Assembly (NCBI GenBank): GCA_934394565.1
Contig: CAKRQV010000007.1
Location: 88,353-152,352 of the forward strand
DNA from: an uncultured Lachnospiraceae bacterium
Lineage (GTDB): Bacteria; Bacillota; Clostridia; Lachnospirales; Lachnospiraceae
Reading direction: 5' to 3'
DNA length: 64,000 nucleotides
The translations under genes and the position numbers were made by a program. Positions within the stretch are counted from its first letter, which is position 1; every line of letters starts with the position of its first letter. Of the stretch, positions 56,277 through 63,562 are shown in pieces. Below the pieces are notes generated by a model. It saw only the letters and a list, made by a program, of their open reading frames with translations, was not told the DNA's origin and ran no database searches.

Positions 56277-56654
56277 CTATTTAATAAACTGTTCAATCGC
56301 TTTATTCAGCTCATCCAGCTCTTTTGTGTCACCGCTCTTTACCGCATCCACAATACAATGCTGGATATGATCCTGCAGGATCACCTTGCCGGTATTATTG
56401 ATTGCCGACTTTACAGCCGATAGCTGGATCAGCACCTCGCTGCAGTCCCGGCCGGACTCTACCATACGTTTGATAGATTCCAGATGCCCGATTGCCCGGG
56501 ACAGACGGTTTAATACTGCTTTCGTATTCTGATGTGTATGGGTATGCCCATGCATATGGCTGTGTTCAATCACTGTACCGTCCTCCAGTACATGCTGATG
56601 CACAGCCTCTGTCTCCAGCTCCCCATGCACATGCTTGTGTGTATGTTCTGCCAT
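56277..56654 (-). CDS. csoR: CsoR-family metal-sensing repressor with a His-rich N-terminus
   Basis: A 125-residue all-helical repressor. The metal ligands Cys-x24-His-x3-Cys (from SGRDCSEVLIQL to DHIQHC) match the Cu(I) site of CsoR exactly in spacing. The N-terminal 40 residues add a histidine-rich tail (EHTHKHVHGE, HSHMHGHTHTHQ) absent from typical CsoR, which may bind nickel, zinc or copper. The ATG at 56654 follows GGAGG. Targets are unknown; operators resembling the family's sites occur at 28.08-28.12 kb. Confidence 0.92.
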   Translation of the reverse strand: MAEHTHKHVHGELETEAVHQHVLEDGTVIEHSHMHGHTHTHQNTKAVLNRLSRAIGHLESIKRMVESGRDCSEVLIQLSAVKSAINNTGKVILQDHIQHCIVDAVKSGDTKELDELNKAIEQFIK

Positions 56655-56692
56655 ATTACCTCCGCTATTTGTTTTTCTGGCGGATTTTTGCA

Positions 56693-56923
56693 TCAGATCT
56701 CCGTAAAAGAATAACGCTGATGCATACCGGATGTATAAATATCAAAAATAATCGTTCCGTCCGCCTGTACGGTTTTTTCATAAGTAAACGTCTTGTCCTT
56801 AAATTTCTGCTTCAGAAACTCTTCCGGATCTTCCACCTCTACTTCATCAAAAAAAACATCCCGCATCTGATTATTGGCACACAGATTGATCACTTCCCAA
56901 CAGGTTTCGTACATCTTTTTCAT
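56693..56923 (-). CDS. Hypothetical 76-residue protein ahead of csoR
   Basis: I do not recognise this protein. It is small and acidic (VFFDEVEVEDPEEFLKQKFKDKTFTYEK), with two cysteines in ETCWEVINLCANN and no membrane helix. A good GGGAGG site precedes the ATG. It heads the csoR-mrp unit, so a role in metal or Fe-S handling is possible but unproven. Confidence 0.7.
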   Translation of the reverse strand: MKKMYETCWEVINLCANNQMRDVFFDEVEVEDPEEFLKQKFKDKTFTYEKTVQADGTIIFDIYTSGMHQRYSFTEI

Positions 56924-56990
56924 CTATCTGCCTCCCGGTAGTATCCAGTATACATACTTCACGTGTATACCTCTTTTTCCCATACTATAG

Positions 56991-57019
56991 AGTATACTAC
57001 TTTGACACAGCTTTAACAA
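56991..57019 (-). promoter_or_regulatory. Promoter of the hypothetical-csoR-mrp operon
   Basis: TTGTTA (57014-57019), 17-bp spacer and TATACT (56991-56996), minus strand. A palindrome ATACTATAGAGTAT (56982-56995) covers the -10 and shares the CTATAG core with the boxes at 28.1 kb, hinting at autoregulation by CsoR. Confidence 0.6.
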
Positions 57020-57024
57020 GCACC

Positions 57025-57070
57025 GAATGGCATACAATTTGCGGATTTCCCTGTACATTGTATGCCATTC
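57025..57070. repeat. 14-bp inverted repeat upstream of the csoR operon promoter
   Basis: GAATGGCATACAAT (57025-57038) and ATTGTATGCCATTC (57057-57070) are perfect complements, 18-nt loop. There is no T run, and the inner arm ends 5 bp from the csoR promoter -35. It may be an operator or a terminator for the aminotransferase gene. Confidence 0.6.
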
Positions 57071-57092
57071 CGTATTTTGCAGACCTTCCTGC

Positions 57093-58613
57093 CTATTTCT
57101 GTATATAGTGTCCCAGAAAATCCCGGAGATCATGCATCGCATGTTTCAAATTTTCAATTCTTGGCAGATACACCACGCGGAAATGATCCGGAGCCTGCCA
57201 GTTAAATCCCGTACCATTAACAATCAGCAGCTTTTTTTCCTTCAGAAGATCCAACGCAAATTTTTCATCGTTGGTAATGTTAAACTTTTTCACATCCAGC
57301 TTCGGAAATGCATAGAATGCCGCCTGAGGCTTTACACAGCTGATGCCCGGTATATCGTTTAAGGTCTTGTAAATATATTCCCTCTGGTCATAAATGCGGC
57401 CGCCGGGAACGAGATACTCCTTAACACTCTGATACCCTCCAAGTGCTGTCTGGATAATGGACTGTGCCGGTACATTAGAACACAGACGCATATTAGACAG
57501 CATATTGATTCCCTCCATATAATCCTTTGCCACAGCTTTATTACCGCTTAAGATCATCCAGCCTACACGGAATCCGGCGATCATATGGGACTTGGAAAGG
57601 CCACTGAACGTCACGCAGAACAGATCCGGAGCCAGTGATGCGATAGAAGTATGTTCCAGACCATCCATCACCAGACGGTCATAGATCTCATCTGAAAAGA
57701 TGATCAGCTGATGCTCTCTGGCGATCTCTACAATCTGTTCCAGCACTTCCTTCGGATACAGCGCACCTGTCGGGTTGTTCGGATTGATCAGAACGATTGC
57801 CTTGGTACGGTCAGTGATCTTTCGCCGGATATCTTCTATGTCGGGATACCACATAGCCTGCTCGTCGCAGATATAGTGAACCACTGTACCTCCGGCCAGC
57901 GTTGCCGAAGCAGTCCACAGAGGATAATCCGGAGCTGGAATCAGGATCTCATCACCATGGTCCAGGAGAGCCTGCATGCTCAACGTGATCAGCTCACTGA
58001 CGCCGTTTCCCGTATAGATATCGCTCATCTGCACATTCGGCAGCTTCTTCACCTGCGCATACTGCATAATAGCTTTTCTGGCAGAAAAAAGCCCCCGGGA
58101 ATCAGAATAGCCCTCACATTCGGTCAGCTGCTGACGCATATCGCTGATCACTTCGTCCGGAGTACGAAAACCAAAAGGTGCCGGATTGCCGATATTCAAC
58201 TTCAGGATCTTCATACCAGCCTCTTCCATGCGGGCTGCCTCATCCACAACCGGACCCCGCACATCATACAATACATTATCCAGCTTTGTGGATTTTGTGA
58301 AATGCCGGACACCATTTTGGTCCCACATATCACGGCGTTCTGGTATCTGTGGTGACTCCTGCCTGTTTTCTGCAGATTTCATCGGTACATCCTCTCCCTG
58401 CAGCCATAACTGACTGACCCCCAGTGCCTCTGCCAGCACCTTCAAAATATCCCGGCGGGGCTGTGTCCGGCCGCTGACATACTGGCTGATATGGCTTTTG
58501 CTGATATGCAGCCCATTAGCCTCTCCCACCGGTTCTGCCAGCCGTACCAGATCGATCTGGCGAAGCTGTCTGATTTCCATGATTTCCTTTAAACGTTCTG
58601 CGATTGTAGCCAT
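57093..58613 (-). CDS. XRE-type DNA-binding domain fused to an AlaA-like aminotransferase
   Basis: A 506-residue fusion. Residues 5-70 are an XRE helix-turn-helix (LRQIDLVRLAEPVGEANGLHISKSHISQYVSGRTQPRRDILKVLAEALGVS). A linker to about 105 leads into a class I PLP aminotransferase close to AlaA-type alanine transaminases, with NPNNPTGALYP, SDEIYDRL and the PLP lysine K341 in FSGLSKSHMIAGFRVGW. The architecture resembles MocR regulators but uses an XRE instead of a GntR domain. The catalytic residues are intact, so it may be both enzyme and regulator. Start follows GGAGGACAGT. Confidence 0.92.
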   Translation of the reverse strand: MATIAERLKEIMEIRQLRQIDLVRLAEPVGEANGLHISKSHISQYVSGRTQPRRDILKVLAEALGVSQLWLQGEDVPMKSAENRQESPQIPERRDMWDQNGVRHFTKSTKLDNVLYDVRGPVVDEAARMEEAGMKILKLNIGNPAPFGFRTPDEVISDMRQQLTECEGYSDSRGLFSARKAIMQYAQVKKLPNVQMSDIYTGNGVSELITLSMQALLDHGDEILIPAPDYPLWTASATLAGGTVVHYICDEQAMWYPDIEDIRRKITDRTKAIVLINPNNPTGALYPKEVLEQIVEIAREHQLIIFSDEIYDRLVMDGLEHTSIASLAPDLFCVTFSGLSKSHMIAGFRVGWMILSGNKAVAKDYMEGINMLSNMRLCSNVPAQSIIQTALGGYQSVKEYLVPGGRIYDQREYIYKTLNDIPGISCVKPQAAFYAFPKLDVKKFNITNDEKFALDLLKEKKLLIVNGTGFNWQAPDHFRVVYLPRIENLKHAMHDLRDFLGHYIQK

Positions 58614-58716
58614 ACTGTCCTCCTGTTTATATCCAGACGTTCACCGTCCTGTATATTCTATTTGCTTTGGCATATAAAAGAAAACTCCAGTGGAAGTTTC
58701 TTTTTTTGCATTGCAT

Positions 58717-58799
58717 ATCAATAATTGATCCGGTGAACCAATTTTGATTTCGTACTTCGAACAGTATAACTCTTTACTTTTGTCAGTTCAATAGTTGAA
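58717..58799 (-). promoter_or_regulatory. Promoter with two palindromes before the XRE-aminotransferase gene
   Basis: TTGAAC (58786-58791), 17-bp spacer, TATACT (58763-58768), minus strand. The perfect palindrome TTCAATAGTTGAA arms (58787-58799) overlap the -35; a second perfect palindrome, ATCAATAATTGAT (58717-58729), lies about 30 bp downstream of the start site. The shared TCAAT...ATTGA core suggests an operator for the XRE domain, giving autoregulation. Confidence 0.7.
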
Positions 58800-58810
58800 T
58801 TGTGGGTTAA

Positions 58811-59332
58811 TCATTTTAAACCTTCCATGCCGACAGTTCTCTCCACAGCCTCTGTCCACGCATTTACCAGATCCGGCAGCCGCCACGCGGCATTGGCCGG
58901 GCTGGTCGAAGGCAGTACAACGGCCTCCTGTCCACAGATATCCTGCAGATAGCGCTTATACATCCGCTCTGCCGTCTTTCCATTGACAAAAATCTGGTCG
59001 ATCTGCGTTTCTTTTAACAGCTTTTCCACCGGATTTGGCACGACGTCACGGATCGAAGCGTCACTTGAACCCGTAATTGTACAGCTGGCGATCACATCCC
59101 ATACGGCGATGTGATGCCGCAAAAGAAAGTACTTCTTCTCCTCGATCGTTTCCGGCAGCGTATCCTCTGTAAGCTGGGCCAGCACCTTCCAAAAGCGGTT
59201 CTGGGAATGGTGATAAAAGAAGGCAGCCTCCCGGGATTTGACCGAAGGAAAGCTGCCAAGGATCAGGATCCGGCTATCGGCATCCCATACCGGCTCGATA
59301 TTATGTACAGCCGTTTCACTCTTATTCTTCAT
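58811..59332 (-). CDS. DNA-deoxyinosine glycosylase (uracil-DNA-glycosylase superfamily)
   Basis: A 173-residue member of the UDG superfamily, closest to hypoxanthine-DNA glycosylases. The first motif ILILGSFPSVKSREAAFFYHHSQNRFWKVL and the second LPSTSPANA, plus FVNGKTAERMYKRYL, fit. It repairs deaminated adenine or mismatched bases. The ATG at 59332 follows AGGAG and overlaps the end of the preceding small gene by 11 bp, indicating coupling. Confidence 0.9.
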   Translation of the reverse strand: MKNKSETAVHNIEPVWDADSRILILGSFPSVKSREAAFFYHHSQNRFWKVLAQLTEDTLPETIEEKKYFLLRHHIAVWDVIASCTITGSSDASIRDVVPNPVEKLLKETQIDQIFVNGKTAERMYKRYLQDICGQEAVVLPSTSPANAAWRLPDLVNAWTEAVERTVGMEGLK

Positions 59333-59570
59333 CGATAGGCTCCTCATCAAACGCCACCAGCGTATAAAATCCCCGCGGCTTTGTCTCGATTTCCTTTACA
59401 ATGCCGGTACGACTCTTTAGACGTTGGTAAGCCGGATAATTCTTACTCATGGCTATTGCCGGAACGATCGTATAATAAAAAGATGTCGGCAGCTGACTCT
59501 CTGTCACTGTCACCTCCTGGCCGACCGTCAGAAGTCCGGTCCGTTCCATCTTAAACTCCATCAGACGCAT
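59322..59570 (-). CDS. Hypothetical 82-residue protein coupled to the glycosylase
   Basis: I do not recognise a named family. The product has a beta-rich profile (GLLTVGQEVTVTESQLPTSFYYTIVPAIAMSKNY, KSRTGIVKEIETKPRGFYTLVAFDEEP). Start follows AAGGAAGGATAACT. The 11-bp overlap with the glycosylase gene suggests joint expression. Confidence 0.7.
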   Translation of the reverse strand: MRLMEFKMERTGLLTVGQEVTVTESQLPTSFYYTIVPAIAMSKNYPAYQRLKSRTGIVKEIETKPRGFYTLVAFDEEPIDEE

Positions 59571-59610
59571 AGTTATCCTTCCTTTCCTGAAACCATAAAA
59601 TACGCGTGCA

Positions 59611-59644
59611 AAAAGAGGTGCAGGGAAGCTCCCTATACCTCTTT
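59611..59644 (-). terminator. Terminator overlapping the methylase stop codon
   Basis: AAAGAGGT...AGGGA pairs with TCCCT...ACCTCTTT; on the minus strand it includes the last codons and stop of the methylase and ends in T residues. Confidence 0.75.
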
Positions 59645-60496
59645 GACTGTAAATTCAAACGGATGAATAAAATTACTGCCCCGCATATGCAGATCATCCA
59701 CCATATAGTCCACCATATCACGGTTCTGCTCAATCATGCAGAACCGGCGATCCTGTTCGGCAGCCGCCCTTGCCGTGATCCCGATTCCTGCAAAGGGATC
59801 CAGCACTACATCCTGCACAAAGGAATAATACTGTACTACGCGCTCTGCCAGCTCTTTGGGAAAACGGGTCGGATACTTCTCTTCGGGATCCGGACAGATA
59901 TTCCAGATATTGGTTTTTTCATATCCGTCTGGAATTCTTGATGCTTCCACATACTCAGGATGTGGATGGTCGTGGATCAGATGGTCGATCAGCACATCCT
60001 GACCTTTTCTGTAGACCATCAGATACTCTGTCACCGGCTGTGGCTTGTATTGCAGCGGATTACGGTCCACGGAAAAACGGCTGCCACGACCGGTCATACG
60101 CCCGGAACCATCTGCCTTACACAGCACGATATCATCCACAAAAGCAAAGCCCTCCTCCATAAACAGCCGGTGCAGATCGAAGGTCACTGCAATACGCATC
60201 GAGGACTGGCTCCTTGTTCTGCGCGGAATCATGATATGGGACGCCGTGATCGCCATGAAACGTCCATTTTGCAGGACTCTCTTGCATTCCCTGATCACCT
60301 GACGCATGCAGGAAAGATACTGTTCATACGTTGTCCGTATGTCTTCATCTTTCTTTGCTTTAAATGGTTCTGGTGATGTCATTATCAAATCCACGCTCTC
60401 TTCGGGAATACTACGCAATCCCTGCAGGGCATCACCACACAGGATCTGATTTTCCAGCAGCGATATCCTGTATTCTCGTTTTGTTCTTCTGCCCAT
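59633..60496 (-). CDS. Orphan DNA methyltransferase (beta-class, N4/N6 type)
   Basis: A 287-residue methylase. Motif IV is near the N-terminus (VDLIMTSPEPFKAK, residues 35-48) and motif I near the C-terminus (LDPFAGIGITARAA, from about 232), i.e. the permuted beta order. Motif IV reads SPEPF rather than SPPY/SPPF, an insertion in the catalytic loop, so activity is uncertain. No restriction endonuclease gene is adjacent; it neighbours a base-excision repair gene. Confidence 0.88.
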   Translation of the reverse strand: MGRRTKREYRISLLENQILCGDALQGLRSIPEESVDLIMTSPEPFKAKKDEDIRTTYEQYLSCMRQVIRECKRVLQNGRFMAITASHIMIPRRTRSQSSMRIAVTFDLHRLFMEEGFAFVDDIVLCKADGSGRMTGRGSRFSVDRNPLQYKPQPVTEYLMVYRKGQDVLIDHLIHDHPHPEYVEASRIPDGYEKTNIWNICPDPEEKYPTRFPKELAERVVQYYSFVQDVVLDPFAGIGITARAAAEQDRRFCMIEQNRDMVDYMVDDLHMRGSNFIHPFEFTVKEV

Positions 60497-60580
60497 AAGT
60501 ACTCTTGCTCCCTTTTCCTGCCAAAACAGCCGAATAGACCTCTGCCTGCGCAGTTGACTGGCTATCCGACTGTTTTTCTT

Positions 60581-61063
60581 TTATTTTTCTGCAAATTTTC
60601 CCTGCATCATCTTGATTACAGGCTCCGGTACATATCTTGAAATATCTTTTCCGTAAAAACCAATCTCTTTTACGATCGTCGAGCTTAAAAAAGCGTATTC
60701 CAGACTTGTAGTAAAAAAGATTGTATCCATCTCCGGATCGATGGAATGGTTCGTTTGAGCAAGCTGCATCTCGTATTCAAAATCCGATACCGCACGAAGT
60801 CCTCTGACAATGACATGCGCACCGTTTTTTCTGGCAAAATCTACAGTCATACCATCAAAAAACTTTACCGATACATTGGGCATATCCGTGATACACGCCT
60901 CGATCATCGCCTTTCTCTCTTCCAGGGTAAAAGTCGATGTTTTTTTTGAGTTTTTTAAAATACCAATGACCACCTCATCCATGGCCTTGGCCGCACGTTT
61001 GATAATATCCAGGTGTCCCAGCGTGATCGGATCAAAGCTGCCCGGATAGATTGCTTTAGCCAA
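60581..61063 (-). CDS. coaD: Phosphopantetheine adenylyltransferase
   Basis: A 160-residue enzyme of CoA synthesis. AIYPGSFDPITLGHLDIIKRA and the C-terminal SSTIVKEIGFYGKDISRYVP (HIGH-like and ISS-type nucleotide sites) are clear. The start is a TTG at 61063, 9 nt after AAGGAG; there is no in-frame ATG before the preceding stop. The usual rsmD neighbour is not present. Confidence 0.95.
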   Translation of the reverse strand: MAKAIYPGSFDPITLGHLDIIKRAAKAMDEVVIGILKNSKKTSTFTLEERKAMIEACITDMPNVSVKFFDGMTVDFARKNGAHVIVRGLRAVSDFEYEMQLAQTNHSIDPEMDTIFFTTSLEYAFLSSTIVKEIGFYGKDISRYVPEPVIKMMQGKFAEK

Positions 61064-61095
61064 TTCTCTACTCCTTCATTTTCCGTTGGTATATT

Positions 61096-62544
61096 TTACT
61101 GCATCGACCAGCTGCCGTTGGTGTTCGTACCCTTGTAAATCCGCGCACCATCTCCGGATACCAGAATATTAATCACGGTCGTGCCGCCATCGCTGACAGA
61201 GAAATTATAATACGGTACATTCTGATACGTCGTCGTACCTTCATACTTGTAGGTATATTCCTTACCGTCTGCGGAGGATGCGCCGTAATATTTCTGAGCG
61301 ATCTCCTTGGCCGCATCTGCCGTCACACTGGCACCGCTGATCGTATCACTGTCAGATCCAGTAGTCTGGGAAGCAGCGGCTGTATCTGTCGCAGCTGTAC
61401 TCTGGGAAGCTGTACTGTTTGCCGTTTCAGCGGCCTGGGATCCTGTACCGTCTGTTGTACCTGCAGCCTGCGTGCCCGATCCATCCGCTGTACCGGATGT
61501 TGCTCCTGTCGTACCACTGTTTCCCGAAGAAGCTCCTGGCATGGAAAGCACCGTACCATAAGATGTGCTGCCAGTCGCATTAGCTGTACTGTCTGCTGTC
61601 TGCGTTGTGGACGCAGCCGTATTTGTCGTATCCGTCGTAGCTGTGCCCTGACCTGAGGCATCCTGTGTATCTGTATTGCTGTCAGTATTTCCTACCAGCA
61701 CAGTCTCCATCGGCATCTTTGTCATCTTTTCCAAGGAAACAACTGCATAATGGAACGGTGATTTTTTACCCTTGTACGGGCTCTTTTTGATAACCGCACT
61801 GTATTCGCCGAGAGAAGTTCTCGCAGAAGCATCCACAAGGTAAACCGTAATTTTGTAGCTGCCACTCTTGTCCAGCTTTTCGCAGGACTGCACCGCCACA
61901 TCGTAAGCACTGGTATCGTTCATGGCAAACTGCCATTTACTGCCGCTCTTTTTCACACTTTCGTTGCTCTCAACGATCTCCGGCAGTTTCTTGGCTTTGC
62001 CCAGATCGCTGTATAAAGCTGCAGCATAGAAACGAAGCTGCGCCTTTTTTACTGTATACTGCTTTGTCGTCTCATCAAAGCTGATACGTTTGTTGTTGAT
62101 ACCGTAGGCTGATACCAGATAGTTCATTTCTTTCCAGAAGGTATCACCATTTGTCTTGTCTTCAGCATTAAAAGCCGTATTTCCCTCATGAGCAGAGATC
62201 ATACGGGCCAGCAGTACATAGCTGACAGAGGCCATATCCTCATCCAGTGTGATCGCAGCAGAAACTGTCTCATTACCCTGGGCTGCGGCGGATGTCTGCC
62301 CGGCAGCTGTTTCCGGTGTCTGGGAAACCTGGCTGTCTGCTGTTTCCGGTGTCTGGCTTCCCGATGTCTCCGGGGTCTGAGATGTTGTCGATGCGACAGC
62401 CGATCCTTCTGCTGTTTTTGAAGCCTCCGCTCCCACTACAGAAGCACTCTGGGCGGCCGATGAAGATGCTTTATTTTTTCCACAAGCGGTAATGCTGCAC
62501 AGTGCAAGTGCTATAAGCATCCCTGTTACAATTTTCTTTTTCAT
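61096..62544 (-). CDS. Large lipoprotein with low-complexity linkers and a PepSY-like C-terminus
   Basis: A 482-residue protein with lipobox LCSITACGKN (Cys near 21). Low-complexity Ser/Thr/Ala/Gln/Glu linkers (about 25-95, with SQTPET repeats, and 295-405) flank a folded middle domain (about 100-290). The last 70 residues (AKEIAQKYYGASSADGKEYTYKYEG, PYYNFSVSDGGTTVINILVSGDGARIYKG) look like a PepSY/lipoprotein-domain fold. The linkers suggest it spans the peptidoglycan layer. No enzyme motif seen. Confidence 0.75.
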   Translation of the reverse strand: MKKKIVTGMLIALALCSITACGKNKASSSAAQSASVVGAEASKTAEGSAVASTTSQTPETSGSQTPETADSQVSQTPETAAGQTSAAAQGNETVSAAITLDEDMASVSYVLLARMISAHEGNTAFNAEDKTNGDTFWKEMNYLVSAYGINNKRISFDETTKQYTVKKAQLRFYAAALYSDLGKAKKLPEIVESNESVKKSGSKWQFAMNDTSAYDVAVQSCEKLDKSGSYKITVYLVDASARTSLGEYSAVIKKSPYKGKKSPFHYAVVSLEKMTKMPMETVLVGNTDSNTDTQDASGQGTATTDTTNTAASTTQTADSTANATGSTSYGTVLSMPGASSGNSGTTGATSGTADGSGTQAAGTTDGTGSQAAETANSTASQSTAATDTAAASQTTGSDSDTISGASVTADAAKEIAQKYYGASSADGKEYTYKYEGTTTYQNVPYYNFSVSDGGTTVINILVSGDGARIYKGTNTNGSWSMQ

Positions 62545-62797
62545 AGGTAACCTCGCTGTATTTTCTTTTGCAGATTTCGATATAATCTCACATATAGTTT
62601 TATTTTATCATATCCGGAAATGAATGCAAATAGCGAATTCATGCAACTTCCTTAATATTTGTGATATGTAATTCAAAACCTGTCTGCGGCACAAGGTCGT
62701 ATATATAGTAATTGAAAAAGAAGGCCACCTTTTGGACACCCTCCGTAAGGAAGGTGCCCCAAGGTGGCTCTTGTATCTCAATTAAATTGTTTCTTTG
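62545..62797. other. Intergenic region at the edge of the possible mobile segment
   Basis: About 250 bp without a gene. It contains a hairpin (GCCACCTTTTGG with CCAAGGTGGC near 62736-62774, with an inner CTTCC/GGAAGG stem). It forms the transition to recombinase-like sequence. Confidence 0.5.
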
Positions 62798-62832
62798 AAA
62801 CGGTGTAGCCTTTGCGGTTACGCCGTTTTTTC
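62798..62832. terminator. Hairpin at the end of the recombinase remnant
   Basis: AAACGGTGTAGCC pairs with GGTTACGCCGTTT around a 5-nt loop, and six T residues follow on the plus strand; it overlaps the remnant's stop codon. Confidence 0.5.
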
Positions 62833-63060
62833 TTTGCTGCGCTCGATGAGGTGGTGCTGGAAGGCTTCTTCCATCTCCTCCGAGGTCAGTTCGTGCAGAA
62901 TGCCCACGCCGCTATAATAGATGTCCAAAAGCTGCACCCGCTTGCTGTACCAAAGCGAACACCTCACGGTCAATGATAGCAGGATGGGTGTCCTTGAAAA
63001 TCTGCCATTCCTCCGGCGGGCGCTCGATTTTCTTCTTGTTTTTGTTATCTTCATTCTTTA
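62818..63060 (-). pseudogene. Remnant of a large serine recombinase
   Basis: One frame reads KKIERPPEEWQIFKDTHPAIIDREVFALVQ, which is the conserved recombinase-domain stretch of large serine recombinases. A second frame then reads SKRVQLLDIYYSGVGILHELTSEEMEE and ends at 62818; this resembles the C-terminal end of the same family. The frame change and missing middle point to an internal deletion or frameshift. Nothing of the catalytic N-terminus is seen. Probably debris of an integrative element. Confidence 0.7.
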
Positions 63061-63410
63061 GTGGGGTATTCAGGGGCGTGCCCCTGCGTGAAGTCCCGCA
63101 GGCTGCAAGGCTGCGGATTTGGATTGTAGGGCCACAATCCGATGCTCGCTATTCCTGTGGACAGCATCTTATGTTTTTAGATTACTCTGCAGCTTCCCCC
63201 GAATGTCGTTTTTCTATCCCTGCCCCGGAATCTCACCGCAGCGTCGCTCCGCTCGCTCCCATCGGGGAGGTCGTGGCAGAGTCATATCCCATTCGGACGG
63301 TCATTCAATTGTCAGGTCGACTCATTGTCCTCCCACTAATCAATTGGAAAATTATTTTCGATTTGAACGAAGATTTTTTGTAAATTTTCTGCTAATGAAT
63401 ATGGAACGGC
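63061..63410. other. Non-coding debris between recombinase remnant and surface protein
   Basis: About 350 bp with no convincing gene. The composition is uneven and contains GGGGCGTGCCCC-like and GCAGGCTGCAAGGCTGC-like short repeats near 63070-63120, compatible with decayed mobile-element sequence. Confidence 0.45.
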
Positions 63411-63491
63411 AAAAAGAGCCGGTACACAGCACATCAAATCAGCGGGAGAAAATCTCTCGCTATATCTTTGATGAAACTATGTACCGGCTCT
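63411..63491 (-). terminator. Long nested terminator hairpin of the surface protein
   Basis: AGAGCCGGTACACAG (63415-63429) pairs with CTATGTACCGGCTCT (63477-63491) at 14 of 15 bases. Inside are CATCAAA/TTTGATG and AGCGGGAGA/TCTCTCGCT stems. Five T residues follow on the minus strand. The stem is unusually long for a terminator. Confidence 0.75.
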
Positions 63492-63562
63492 GAAATTCAG
63501 AAACCTTCAGTGTCTGCTTTTTCCATCCCGCAGGCAGACGCCCTTGGGTTAAATATTTGATT

